From an uncultured Lysobacteraceae bacterium (GTDB taxonomy: Bacteria; Pseudomonadota; Gammaproteobacteria; Xanthomonadales; Xanthomonadaceae): a DNA stretch of 13,556 nucleotides. Each line of letters starts with the position of its first letter. The stretch's first letter is position 1. Under the pieces are notes generated by a model. The model had not been told where the DNA came from. It did not search any database and was given only the letters and a program-made list of their open reading frames with translations. Both the position numbers and the translations under genes were made by a program. The DNA lies in assembly GCA_946480825.1 (NCBI GenBank), contig CAMLLG010000090.1, positions 1 through 13,556 of the forward strand. The letters run 5' to 3'. This document shows positions 1 through 7,612 of the stretch, one piece after another.

Positions 1-1727
1 TCAACGGCACCACCGGCATCGCGGTGGGCATGGCCACCGACGTGCCGCCGCACAATCTCAACGAGATCGTCAGCGCCTGCGTGCGTCTGCTCGACGACCC
101 GGATGCGACCGTGCGCGATCTGTGCGAACACGTGCGCGGCCCGGACTACCCGACCACCGCCGAGATCATCACCCCGGTCGCGGACCTGCAGGCGATGTAC
201 GAGACCGGTCACGGCAGCGTGCGCGCACGCGCCACGTATCTGCGCGAACAGAACAACATCGTCGTCACCGCGCTGCCCTATCAGGTCAGCCCGAGCAAGG
301 TGATCGAACAGATCGCGCAGCAGATGCGGGCGAAGAAACTGCCGTGGCTGGAAGACATCCGCGACGAGTCAGATCACGCCAATCCGACCCGGATCGTACT
401 GATCCCGCGCAGCAACCGCGTGGACGTCGAACAGCTGATGGGCCATCTGTTCGCCACCACCGACCTGGAGAAGAGTTACCGGGTCAACATGAACGTCATC
501 GGCCTCGACGGGCGCCCGCAGGTGAAACACCTGAAGCTGCTGCTGTCGGAATGGCTGGCGTTCCGCAGCGATACCGTGACCCGACGCCTGAAGCACCGAC
601 TGGAAAAAGTGGAGCGCAGGCTGCACCTGCTGGAAGGCCTGCTGGTCGCGTTCCTCAATCTCGACGAAGTGATCCGCATCATCCGCACCGAGGACGAGCC
701 GAAGCCGGCGCTGATCGCGCGCTTCGGCTTGAGCGAGGATCAGGCCGACTACATCCTCGACACCAAACTGAAACAGCTGGCGCGTCTGGAAGAAATGAAG
801 ATCCGCGGCGAACAGGCCGAACTGGAAGCCGAACGCGAGAAGCTCGCCGGCATCCTCGACAGCAAGTCCAAACTGAAGAAGCTGATCAAGGACGAGCTGC
901 TGGCCGATGCGAAGAAATTCGGCGACGCGCGGATGTCGCCGCTGGTCGCGCGCGGCGCCGCGCAGGCGATCGACGAAACCGAACTGGTCGCCAGCGAGCC
1001 GATGACGATCGTGCTCAGCGAGAAGGGCTGGATCCGCGCCGCCAAGGGCCACGACATCGATGCGGCGGGATTGAGTTATCGCGACGGCGACGGCCTGCTG
1101 TGCGCGGTGCGCGGCCGCAGCACGCAGCAGGTCGCTTTCCTCGACAGCACCGGCCGCAGTTATTCGACGCTGGCGCATACGCTGCCGTCGGCGCGCGGCA
1201 ACGGCGAACCGCTGACCGGACGTTTCTCGCCACCGGCGGGCGCGGGTTTCCGCACCATGGCCAGCGGCGGCAACGACGATCGCTTCGTCCTGGCCTCGTC
1301 GCACGGTTACGGCTTCGTCACCCGCTTCGAGAATCTCACCGGACGCAACAAGGCCGGCAAGGCGATGCTGTCGCTGACGCCGGGCTCGACCGTGCTGACG
1401 CCGGTGCAGGCCGGCAATGTCGACGCCGACCGCATCGCCGCGGTCACCAGCGCCGGTCATCTGCTGGCGTTTCCGCTCGCGGAACTGCCGGAGCTCGACA
1501 AGGGCAAAGGCAACAAGATCATCGAGATTCCGAAAGCCAAGCGCGGCACCGAACGCGTGGTCGCGATCGCAGTGGTGCCGCCCGGCGGTACGCTGACGGT
1601 GAAGTCCGGGACGCGCACGATGTCGCTGTCGTTCAAGGAACTCGACCCCTACCTCGGCGCACGAGGCAGCCGCGGCGGCCTGCTGCCGCGCGGCTGGCAG
1701 AAGGTGGATGCGTTGGGCGTGGAGTGA
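1..1727 (+). CDS. parC: DNA topoisomerase IV subunit A (ParC), 3' part; 5' end outside window
   Basis: ParC is the DNA-cleaving subunit of topoisomerase IV, which with ParE decatenates daughter chromosomes after replication. The frame is open from base 3 and opens with the family stretch [13 protein letters not shown], so the N-terminal winged-helix region and active-site tyrosine lie upstream of the window. Visible hallmarks include [26 protein letters not shown], the coiled arm around [14 protein letters not shown], and EDEPKPAL followed by KIRGEQ. The C-terminal beta-pinwheel DNA-wrapping domain follows, with [40 protein letters not shown] and KGKGNKI. These match the ParC pattern rather than GyrA, whose C-terminal domain carries a GyrA-box. 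The protein ends soon after the last blade, without the longer tail I recall for E. coli ParC. The TGA stop overlaps the ATG of tpm by one base, so the two are probably co-translated. Confidence 0.97.
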   Translation, partial: NGTTGIAVGMATDVPPHNLNEIVSACVRLLDDPDATVRDLCEHVRGPDYPTTAEIITPVADLQAMYETGHGSVRARATYLREQNNIVVTALPYQVSPSKVIEQIAQQMRAKKLPWLEDIRDESDHANPTRIVLIPRSNRVDVEQLMGHLFATTDLEKSYRVNMNVIGLDGRPQVKHLKLLLSEWLAFRSDTVTRRLKHRLEKVERRLHLLEGLLVAFLNLDEVIRIIRTEDEPKPALIARFGLSEDQADYILDTKLKQLARLEEMKIRGEQAELEAEREKLAGILDSKSKLKKLIKDELLADAKKFGDARMSPLVARGAAQAIDETELVASEPMTIVLSEKGWIRAAKGHDIDAAGLSYRDGDGLLCAVRGRSTQQVAFLDSTGRSYSTLAHTLPSARGNGEPLTGRFSPPAGAGFRTMASGGNDDRFVLASSHGYGFVTRFENLTGRNKAGKAMLSLTPGSTVLTPVQAGNVDADRIAAVTSAGHLLAFPLAELPELDKGKGNKIIEIPKAKRGTERVVAIAVVPPGGTLTVKSGTRTMSLSFKELDPYLGARGSRGGLLPRGWQKVDALGVE

Positions 1728-2443
1728 TGGATCCCGATTTCTGGCGCCAACGCTGGCACGACAATCGGATCGGCTTTCACCAGGCCGAACCGACGCCGCT
1801 GCTGCGGAAACACTGGCCGGCCGTCGGCGCACCGGCGGGCGGCAAGGTCTTCGTGCCGCTGGCCGGCAAGTCGCTGGACATGCCATGGCTCGCGGCCCGG
1901 GGCCATCGCGTGCTCGGCGTGGAACTGTCGCCGCTCGCGGTGACACAGTTCTTCGACGAACACGCGCTGCGGCCGGAGATCTTCGAGACGCGCTACGGCA
2001 TCCATTACCGCGCGGGCGACATCGAACTGATCTGCGGCGATGCCTTCGCGCTCGACGAAACCCTGCTCGCCGACTGCGACGCCGTGTTCGACCGCGCCGC
2101 GCTGATCGCCCTGCCGCCGGCGCTGCGCGAACGCTACGTCGCCGAACTCCATGCGCGATTGCCCGCCGGTTGCCGCGGGCTGCTGATCACCCTCGAATAT
2201 CCGCAGCACGAGAAAGCCGGTCCGCCGTTCTCGGTGCCCGAAGCCGAAGTGCGCGAGCGCTACGGACCGCAGTGGACCGTCGAGCGGCTGGAACGTCGCG
2301 ACATCCTCGCGACCCAGCCGGCATTCGTCGAGGACGGCGTCACCGCGCTGGACACCTGCGTCTATCGACTGACGCGGCGGACGGCCGCAGACAACGCATC
2401 GGAATCGCGCGCGACCGTCGCGACCTCCGAACGGACGCCATGA
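1727..2443 (+). CDS. tpm: Thiopurine S-methyltransferase family protein (Tpm)
   Basis: A 238-residue SAM-dependent methyltransferase of the bacterial thiopurine methyltransferase family. Known members methylate thiopurines and, in Pseudomonas, reduced selenium or tellurium compounds; the natural substrate here is unknown. The start at the TGATG overlap with parC gives the family N-terminus [10 protein letters not shown]. Other hallmarks are FVPLAGKSLDM at about residues 42-52 (Ala where many homologues have Cys), the SAM-site segment GHRVLGVELS at about 59-68, FDRAALIALPP, and PPFSVPEAEV near the C-terminus. The body ends around LDTCVYRL. About 20 further residues (TAADNASESR onward) are extra compared with the roughly 218-residue family norm; these look like read-through into the overlap with the next gene. 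A GGAG sits only 2 nt before the ATG, so translation may depend on coupling to parC. It overlaps the next methyltransferase by 4 nt (ATGA). Confidence 0.93.
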   Translation: MDPDFWRQRWHDNRIGFHQAEPTPLLRKHWPAVGAPAGGKVFVPLAGKSLDMPWLAARGHRVLGVELSPLAVTQFFDEHALRPEIFETRYGIHYRAGDIELICGDAFALDETLLADCDAVFDRAALIALPPALRERYVAELHARLPAGCRGLLITLEYPQHEKAGPPFSVPEAEVRERYGPQWTVERLERRDILATQPAFVEDGVTALDTCVYRLTRRTAADNASESRATVATSERTP

Positions 2444-3237
2444 GACCCGTCGCACCGCTGCCTCCCATCGATCACGAACCGCCGTCGCAGTGCGGCGTCT
2501 GCGGTGCAGAGGACCCTGTCTTCCTGGGACGCAAGGAATTCGCGCGCACCGGCAACGATCATTTCGCGGGCGCGCGCCAGTTCGCGGATACCGGCGTGGA
2601 GATTCCCTATCACCGCTGCCGCGATTGCGGGCTGGTGTTCACCGCGGCGCTGGACCGCTGGACGCGCGACGACTTCGCGCGCCACATCTACAACGACGAC
2701 TACCTGTTCTGCGATCCGCCGTTCGCGGAAGAACGGCCGCTGCGCAACGCCGCGATCATCGCCGGCATCTGGCATTACGAAACCGGCAGCCGCAGCGTGC
2801 TGGATATCGGCGGCGGCAACGGCCGGCTGGCGGCCGAACTGCGCGCGCGCGGCTTCGACGCGGCCAGCTACGACGCCTTCCACGATGCGACCTCCCGCGA
2901 GGATGCGCCGCCGCCCGATCGCCGTTTCGGACTGGTCTGCAGCTTCGAGGTGATCGAACACGTTCCGCATCGCGATCAGGGCGTCTGGATCGCGGAGTTC
3001 GCGTCGCGGATGGCGGACTCTCGAATCACGGAATCGCGGCCGGCAGACGCCGCCATCGGTCTGCTCGGCACCGAACTGGTGATCGAGCCGGTCGACATCG
3101 AACACTGGTATTTTTCCCCGCGCAACGGCCACATCACCGTGCATACCGCGGACAGCCTCGACCGGCTGCTACGGCCGCATGCGCTGTGCGCCACTTCCAT
3201 CGCCAACGGTCTGCATCTGATCCGGCGCACGGCATGA
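2440..3237 (+). CDS. Class I SAM-dependent methyltransferase with N-terminal CxxC...CxxC zinc-site motif, substrate unknown
   Basis: A 265-residue protein I do not recognise by name. The N-terminus has two cysteine pairs, C18-x2-C21 and C60-x2-C63 (CGVC and CRDC), typical of a small zinc-ribbon-like module seen in some methyltransferases of the Methyltransf_23/13 type. The Rossmann SAM motif VLDIGGGNG lies at residues 120-128, and the conserved motif FEVIEHVPH at 169-177 marks the post-motif region. A C-terminal segment HWYFSPRNGHIT is also typical of this group. The substrate could be a small molecule or sugar nucleotide; nothing in the sequence decides. The ATG overlaps the tpm stop (ATGA), which fixes the start and indicates translational coupling. 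Residues around MADSRITESRPADAAIG look like a low-complexity insert before the strand LGTELVIEP. The fold is clear; the specific function is not. Confidence 0.88.
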   Translation: MRPVAPLPPIDHEPPSQCGVCGAEDPVFLGRKEFARTGNDHFAGARQFADTGVEIPYHRCRDCGLVFTAALDRWTRDDFARHIYNDDYLFCDPPFAEERPLRNAAIIAGIWHYETGSRSVLDIGGGNGRLAAELRARGFDAASYDAFHDATSREDAPPPDRRFGLVCSFEVIEHVPHRDQGVWIAEFASRMADSRITESRPADAAIGLLGTELVIEPVDIEHWYFSPRNGHITVHTADSLDRLLRPHALCATSIANGLHLIRRTA

Positions 3238-3283
3238 GCCGCGCCGCACGGACGCATCACCCGCACTTCCGAGGACGTTCCGC

Positions 3284-5653
3284 ATGCTGAAATGGCTCAA
3301 ACGCATCGCCCTGCTTCTGCTGCTGATCGCGGTCGCAGGCGCGGGCACCGGTTGGTGGCTTCTGCGCGGCAGTCTCGCGACCCTGGACGGCGAACTCGCG
3401 CTGGCCGGGCTCTCGGCGCCGGTCACCGTGCAGCGCGATGCGAACGGCACGGTCACCATCGATGCGGCCAACGAAACCGACGCGATGCGCGCGCTGGGCT
3501 ATGTGCATGCGCAGGAGCGCTATTTCGAGATGGACCTGATGCGCCGCGTCGCCGCCGGCGAATTGTCCGCGCTCTTCGGCGCGATCGCGATCGACAGGGA
3601 CAAACAGCAGCGGGTGCATCGCATCCGCGCCCGCGTGCAGGCCGATCTCGCGACGATGGCCGACGGCAAACGCCCGCAGCTCGAAGCCTATACCGCCGGC
3701 GTGAACGACGGTCTCGGCGCGCTGCGCAGCCGGCCGTGGCCGTATCTGCTGCTGAGGCAGACGCCGCAACCGTGGAAACTCGAGGACGCCGCGCTGGTCG
3801 GCTATGCGATGTATTTCGATCTGCAGGACGCGGGCAATGCGCGCGAACTCGCGATGTGGCGGATCAAGCCGCATCTGCCGCCCGCGCTGTACGCGCTGCT
3901 CGCGCGCGACGGTACGCGCTGGGACGCGCCGCTGATGGGCACGGCGCGCGGCGACGCGGTGCTGCCCAGCGCGGACGAAGTCGATCTGCGCAAGCTGCCC
4001 GGCCCGCCCGGCGAACGTCACGGCGTCGCCGCCGACGACATCGTGCCGGGCAGCAACAATTTCGCGGTGGCCGGCGCGCTGACCGCCGACGGTCGCGCGA
4101 TCGTCGCCAACGACATGCACCTCGGCCTGCGCGCGCCGAACATCTGGTTCCGCGCGCGGCTGCGCTATGCCGATGCGCGCGCGCCGGGCGGCAAGGTCGA
4201 CGTCACCGGCTTCTCGCTGCCAGGGCTGCCGGCGATGGTGGTCGGCAGTAACACCCATGTCGCCTGGGCCTTCACCAACAGCTATGTCGACACCGCCGAC
4301 TGGCGCATCCACAGCGCGTGCGGCGATGCGGCCGTCGATACCACCAGCTGCGTGAAGCCGGAATCGCATGCGGAGATCATCGACGTCGCCGGCGGCGCGC
4401 CGGTGGAATTCGAGGTCCTGGAAACCGACTGGGGCCCGGTGCTGCACCGCGAAGGCGATCGCCTGTTCGCGCTGCGCTGGAACGCGCACGCGAAGGGTGC
4501 GCTCGGCTTCGGCCTGACCGAATTTCCGACCGCCCGCGATCTCGACCACATCCTGACGCTGGCCGATCGCAGCGCGGTGCCGGCGCAGAATCTCGTCGTC
4601 GGCGATGCCGAGGGCCGCATCGCCTGGCGGGTGATCGGGCCGCTGGCGCAGCGCGCGCCCGGATGCGATGCCGACGAGCCCCGCACCGATCTCGAACAGG
4701 CGGTCGTCTGCGCGCCCTGGGCCGTCGCCACCGATCGCGCGCCGAACCTGATCGATCCCGCGTCGCACCGGCTGTGGACCGCGAATCACCGCACGCTCGA
4801 CGGCGCTGCGCTGGCGCAGGTCGGCGACGGCGGTTTCGCCTTCGCCGCACGCGCGAAACAGATCCGCGACGGCCTGTTCGCGCGCGAACGCTTCAGCGAA
4901 CGCGACCTGCTGGCGGTGCAGCTCGACGACCGCGCGCTGCTGCTCGGCGAATGGCACGGCCTGCTGCGCGATGCCGCCGCGCGCGCGAAAACACCCGCGC
5001 TGACCGCGCTGTCCGAAGCATCGAAACGCTGGGAAGGTCGCGCGAGTCCGGATTCGGTGAGCTACCGCATCGTGCGCGCATGGCGGCTGGCGGTGCACGA
5101 ACGCGTGGCCGAAGGCCTGACCGCGCCGGCGCATGCGGCGCTGGGAGAAGCTTTCGAGATGCCCGGGTTCCAGCAGTTGGAAGGCGTGGTGTGGCCGCTG
5201 CTGCAACAGCGCCCCGCGCATCTGCTGTCGCGCAAATACGCGAGCTGGGACGCGCTGCTGGAAGACGCCGCGAAAGACACCCGCGACGAATTGAGCGAAA
5301 AGGGCCCGATTTCCGCGCGCACCTGGGGCGAACGCAACACCGCGACCGTCTGTCATCCGCTGGCGAGAGCCATCCCGCTGGTCGGCAAGCGTCTGCTGTG
5401 CATGCCGGCCGATCGCCTCGCCGGCGACGGCGGCATGCCGCGCGTGGTCGGCCCGGATTTCGGCGCCTCCGAACGCATGGTGGTCTCGCCCGGCCACGAG
5501 GCCGACGGCATCACCCACATGCCCGGCGGACAGAGCGGACATTTCCTGTCGCCGTTCTGGGGCGCAGGCCACGACGACTGGGTACAGGGACGGCCGACGC
5601 CATTCCTGCCGGGCAAGACGGAGTACACGCTGACGCTCGCACCCGCGCAATAG
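3284..5653 (+). CDS. Penicillin acylase family Ntn-hydrolase, membrane-anchored precursor
   Basis: A 789-residue precursor of the S45 penicillin-amidase/acyl-homoserine-lactone-acylase family. These enzymes hydrolyse amide bonds in the periplasm after autocatalytic cleavage into alpha and beta chains. A hydrophobic stretch at about residues 7-28, after MLKWLKR, looks like a signal peptide or membrane anchor. The alpha part includes GYVHAQERYFEMDLMRR, the family's typical N-terminal motif. The predicted processing site is PG-SNNF with catalytic Ser257 as the new beta-chain N-terminus, followed by ANDMHLGL, the oxyanion-region TANHRTLDG, and a C-terminal SGHFLSPFWGAGHDDW. Family members usually have SNNW or SNN[AS]; Phe here is a mild variation. 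The start is supported by GAGGA at 3271-3275, 8 nt from the ATG. The substrate (beta-lactam, AHL, N-acyl amino acid or other) cannot be told from sequence. It ends at the convergent junction with asnB. Confidence 0.93.
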   Translation: MLKWLKRIALLLLLIAVAGAGTGWWLLRGSLATLDGELALAGLSAPVTVQRDANGTVTIDAANETDAMRALGYVHAQERYFEMDLMRRVAAGELSALFGAIAIDRDKQQRVHRIRARVQADLATMADGKRPQLEAYTAGVNDGLGALRSRPWPYLLLRQTPQPWKLEDAALVGYAMYFDLQDAGNARELAMWRIKPHLPPALYALLARDGTRWDAPLMGTARGDAVLPSADEVDLRKLPGPPGERHGVAADDIVPGSNNFAVAGALTADGRAIVANDMHLGLRAPNIWFRARLRYADARAPGGKVDVTGFSLPGLPAMVVGSNTHVAWAFTNSYVDTADWRIHSACGDAAVDTTSCVKPESHAEIIDVAGGAPVEFEVLETDWGPVLHREGDRLFALRWNAHAKGALGFGLTEFPTARDLDHILTLADRSAVPAQNLVVGDAEGRIAWRVIGPLAQRAPGCDADEPRTDLEQAVVCAPWAVATDRAPNLIDPASHRLWTANHRTLDGAALAQVGDGGFAFAARAKQIRDGLFARERFSERDLLAVQLDDRALLLGEWHGLLRDAAARAKTPALTALSEASKRWEGRASPDSVSYRIVRAWRLAVHERVAEGLTAPAHAALGEAFEMPGFQQLEGVVWPLLQQRPAHLLSRKYASWDALLEDAAKDTRDELSEKGPISARTWGERNTATVCHPLARAIPLVGKRLLCMPADRLAGDGGMPRVVGPDFGASERMVVSPGHEADGITHMPGGQSGHFLSPFWGAGHDDWVQGRPTPFLPGKTEYTLTLAPAQ

Positions 5654-5667
5654 TCGCATCCGCAGGA

Positions 5668-5689
5668 GGGCCTTCAGGCCCGAGCTTTT
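5668..5689 (+). terminator. Putative Rho-independent terminator for the + strand unit
   Basis: GGGCC (5668-5672), tetraloop TTCA, GGCCC (5677-5681), then GAGC and TTTT at 5686-5689. It starts 15 nt after the acylase stop. The stem is short but all G-C, and the T-run is only four long and offset by four bases, so its strength is uncertain. Confidence 0.5.
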
Positions 5690-5708
5690 CCCTCATTTCG
5701 GCAACGGC

Positions 5709-5732
5709 AAAAAAGCTCGGGCCTGAAGGCCC
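5709..5732 (-). terminator. Putative Rho-independent terminator for asnB
   Basis: Read on the - strand: GGGCC (5732-5728), loop TTCA, GGCCC (5723-5719), GAGC, then six T at 5714-5709. It lies about 70 nt downstream of the asnB stop and mirrors the + strand terminator in the other arm. The T6 tract makes it the better of the two. Confidence 0.55.
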
Positions 5733-5793
5733 TCCTACGCCTGAAGGCCCTCCTACGCCTGAAGGCTCTCTTGCGCTTGAAGGCCCGCCTACG
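5722..5793. repeat. Four tandem 18-bp units
   Basis: Units at 5722-5739, 5740-5757, 5758-5775 and 5776-5793. The first two are identical (CCTGAAGGCCCTCCTACG); the third and fourth differ by a few substitutions. The first unit overlaps the right arm of the 26-bp inverted repeat, so the array looks like serial duplication of part of the REP-like element. There are no spacers, so it is not a CRISPR array. Confidence 0.88.
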
Positions 5794-5799
5794 GACGCA

Positions 5800-7515
5800 T
5801 CACGCGCCTGCCAGCGCCGCCTGATGCACGCCGGCCACCGCGCGCCCCGACGGGTCCGCGGCGTTGGCGAACGCCGCGTCCCAGGCGATCGCGGCCGGCG
5901 ACGAACACGCGATCGACTTGCCGCCCGGCACGGTGTCCGCGCAGCCGTCGCCGGGGAACGCCTCGTCGAAAATCCGGCGATAGAAATACGCTTCCTTCGT
6001 CTGCGGCGGGTTGATCGGAAAGCGCTGCGCGGCGGCGGCGAAATCGGCGTCGCTCACGTGCGCCTCGGCGTGCGCCTTCAGCCCGTCGATCCAGCCGTAA
6101 CCGACGCCATCGCTGAACTGCTCTTTCTGCCGCCACAGGATTTCGTCGGGCAGATAACCCTCGAAGGCTTCGCGCAGCACCGCCTTTTCGATCTTCCGCG
6201 AACCGTCCGGTTGCGCGCCGGCCATCTTCGCGGTGGCGTCCATCCGCATCGCCACGTCGAGGAATTCGGTATCGAGGAACGGCACCCGCGCTTCCACGCC
6301 CCAGGCCATCATCGACTTGTTGGCGCGCAGGCAATCGTAGTTGTACAGCGCGTCCAGCTTGCGGATGGTCTCGGCGTGGAATTCGCGCGCGTTCGGCGCC
6401 TTGTGGAAATACAGATAGCCGCCGAAGACTTCGTCGCTGCCCTCGCCCGACAGCACCATCTTCACGCCCATCGCCTTGATCCGGCGCGCGAGCAGGAACA
6501 TCGGCGTCGACGCGCGGATCGTGGTCACGTCGTAGGTCTCGACATGGCGGATCACTTCCGGCAGCGCATCGAGGCCTTCCTCGAAGGTGTAGGTGAAACC
6601 GTGATGCACGGTGCCCAGCGCCTTCGCCGCGACTTCGGCGGCGGCCAGATCCGGCGAGCCTTTCAGACCGATGGCGAACGAATGCAGCCGCGGCCACCAG
6701 GCTTCGCTCTGGTCGCCATCCTCGACGCGACGACGGGCGAAACGCGCGGCGCAGGCCGCGACCAGCGAAGAATCGAGCCCGCCGGACAGCAGCACACCGT
6801 AAGGCACGTCGCTCATCAATTGCCGATGCACCGCGGCCTCGAAGGCTTCGCGCAGCTCGCGCGGCGAGACCTGCACGCCGACGGTGGCATCGTGATCGCG
6901 CCAGGCGCGTTCGTAATAACGATGCAGTTCGCCGGTGGCGCTGTCGAACCAGTGACCCGGCGGGAACTGGGCGACATCGTCGCAGACCCGCACCAGCGCC
7001 TTCATTTCCGACGCCACCCAGACGCGACCGTCGGCGTCGTGTCCCCAGTACAGCGGACACACGCCGATGGGATCGCGGGCGATGATGAAACGACCGGCGG
7101 CGCGATCCCACAGCACGAAGGCGAAGATGCCGTTGAGGCGATCGAGCCACGCGCCGATGTCGCCGCTGTCGCGGGCCTTGCTCTCGGCGTAGAGCGCGTT
7201 GATCACTTCGCAGTCGGAGCCGGTCTGGAACGCATACGGCCTGCGCAACGCGCCTTCGAGCGCGCGATGGTTGTAGATCTCGCCGTTGACCGCGAGCGTC
7301 AGGTCGCCGTCCTCCGAATGCAGCGGCTGCGCACCGCCTGCGGGATCGACGATCGCGAGGCGCTCATGCACCAGCAGCGCGCGCGGCTCGACATGCACGC
7401 CGGACCAGTCGGGACCGCGATGCCGCTGTCGCGCGGAGAGCGAGAGCGCCAGCGGTCGGAGCGGGCCGAGATCGGCACCGGGACGCAGATCGAACACACC
7501 GAGAATCGAACACAT
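5800..7515 (-). CDS. asnB: Asparagine synthetase B (glutamine-hydrolysing)
   Basis: A 571-residue enzyme that makes asparagine from aspartate, glutamine and ATP. After Met1 removal Cys2 becomes the N-terminal nucleophile of the class II glutaminase domain (MCSILGVFD). Glutamine-binding residues fit at R52 (HERLAIVDP), N77 (NGEIYNH) and D101 (TGSDCEV). The synthetase domain has the PP-loop SGGLDSS at 244-250, then SGEGSDEVFGGYLYFHKAP and EARVPFLDTEFLD. The C-terminal stretch VPGGKSIACSSPAAIAWDAAF is characteristic of AsnB rather than of AsnB-like enzymes in polysaccharide loci. It is about 17 residues longer than the E. coli protein. The start is fixed by the catalytic Cys2 and by AGGAG at 7523-7527, 7 nt upstream. 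The 5' region carries an Asn-rich leader ORF and two overlapping hairpins, which suggests attenuation by Asn-tRNA supply. The product would use the same aspartate pool as the neighbouring dap genes. Confidence 0.98.
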   Translation of the reverse strand: MCSILGVFDLRPGADLGPLRPLALSLSARQRHRGPDWSGVHVEPRALLVHERLAIVDPAGGAQPLHSEDGDLTLAVNGEIYNHRALEGALRRPYAFQTGSDCEVINALYAESKARDSGDIGAWLDRLNGIFAFVLWDRAAGRFIIARDPIGVCPLYWGHDADGRVWVASEMKALVRVCDDVAQFPPGHWFDSATGELHRYYERAWRDHDATVGVQVSPRELREAFEAAVHRQLMSDVPYGVLLSGGLDSSLVAACAARFARRRVEDGDQSEAWWPRLHSFAIGLKGSPDLAAAEVAAKALGTVHHGFTYTFEEGLDALPEVIRHVETYDVTTIRASTPMFLLARRIKAMGVKMVLSGEGSDEVFGGYLYFHKAPNAREFHAETIRKLDALYNYDCLRANKSMMAWGVEARVPFLDTEFLDVAMRMDATAKMAGAQPDGSRKIEKAVLREAFEGYLPDEILWRQKEQFSDGVGYGWIDGLKAHAEAHVSDADFAAAAQRFPINPPQTKEAYFYRRIFDEAFPGDGCADTVPGGKSIACSSPAAIAWDAAFANAADPSGRAVAGVHQAALAGA

Positions 7516-7522
7516 GGCAGAA

Positions 7523-7527
7523 CTCCT
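7523..7527 (-). promoter_or_regulatory. asnB ribosome binding site
   Basis: AGGAG on the - strand, 7 nt before the asnB ATG. It lies 23 nt downstream of hairpin B and is not obviously part of either leader hairpin. This favours transcription termination over direct masking of the Shine-Dalgarno sequence as the control step. Confidence 0.8.
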
Positions 7528-7550
7528 GAGGGGGATCGGTTTTCCTGGGC

Positions 7551-7577
7551 CCGAAAGCGCGAAACCCGCGCTTTCGG
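7551..7577 (-). promoter_or_regulatory. Leader hairpin B, alternative to hairpin A, in the asnB 5' region
   Basis: Read on the - strand: CCGAAAGCGCG (7577-7567), loop GGTTT, CGCGCTTTCGG (7561-7551), a perfect 11-bp stem. Its 5' arm and loop use the same bases as the loop and 3' arm of hairpin A, so the two cannot form together. No U-run follows it, so it is a candidate competing or anti-terminator structure, not itself a clear terminator. Confidence 0.6.
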
Positions 7578-7587
7578 CGCGGGTTTC
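7561..7587 (-). terminator. Leader hairpin A, candidate attenuator terminator of asnB
   Basis: Read on the - strand: GAAACCCGCGC (7587-7577), loop CGAAA, GCGCGGGTTTC (7571-7561), an 11-bp perfect stem beginning 25 nt after the leader stop codon. Its 3' side ends in GGGTTTC followed by GCGCTTTC. This is a GC-rich stem with a broken U-tract, weaker than a textbook terminator. It lies between leader peptide and asnB, where an attenuator terminator should be. Confidence 0.55.
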
Positions 7588-7612
7588 TGGGACTGGGCGG
7601 TCTCGCTGGAAC

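Larger units (their letters stand above)
5664..5736. repeat. Perfect 26-bp inverted repeat (REP-doublet-like) between convergent genes
   Basis: The arms at 5664-5689 and 5711-5736 are exact reverse complements over 26 bases, separated by a 21-nt loop. Each arm contains the imperfect palindrome GGGCCTTCAGGCCC. The core resembles the TAGAGCGGGCTTCAGCCCGC motif found again at 9378, so both appear to belong to one dispersed family of REP-like elements. Two inverted REPs forming a long hairpin is the arrangement called a REPIN or BIME in other proteobacteria. It fills the gap between the acylase and asnB stop codons. Confidence 0.85.

Noticed and set aside
3257..5659. An 800-codon open frame antisense to the penicillin acylase.
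   Set aside because: Composition is His/Arg/Gln/Ala-rich without domain motifs; the + strand frame has a complete family signature and a good ribosome binding site.
5722..5793. The tandem 18-bp array as a CRISPR or as a collagen-like PEGPPT coding repeat.
   Set aside because: Units abut with no spacers, and no cas genes are present. The PEGPPT reading lies in a frame that continues into antisense asnB, so it is incidental.
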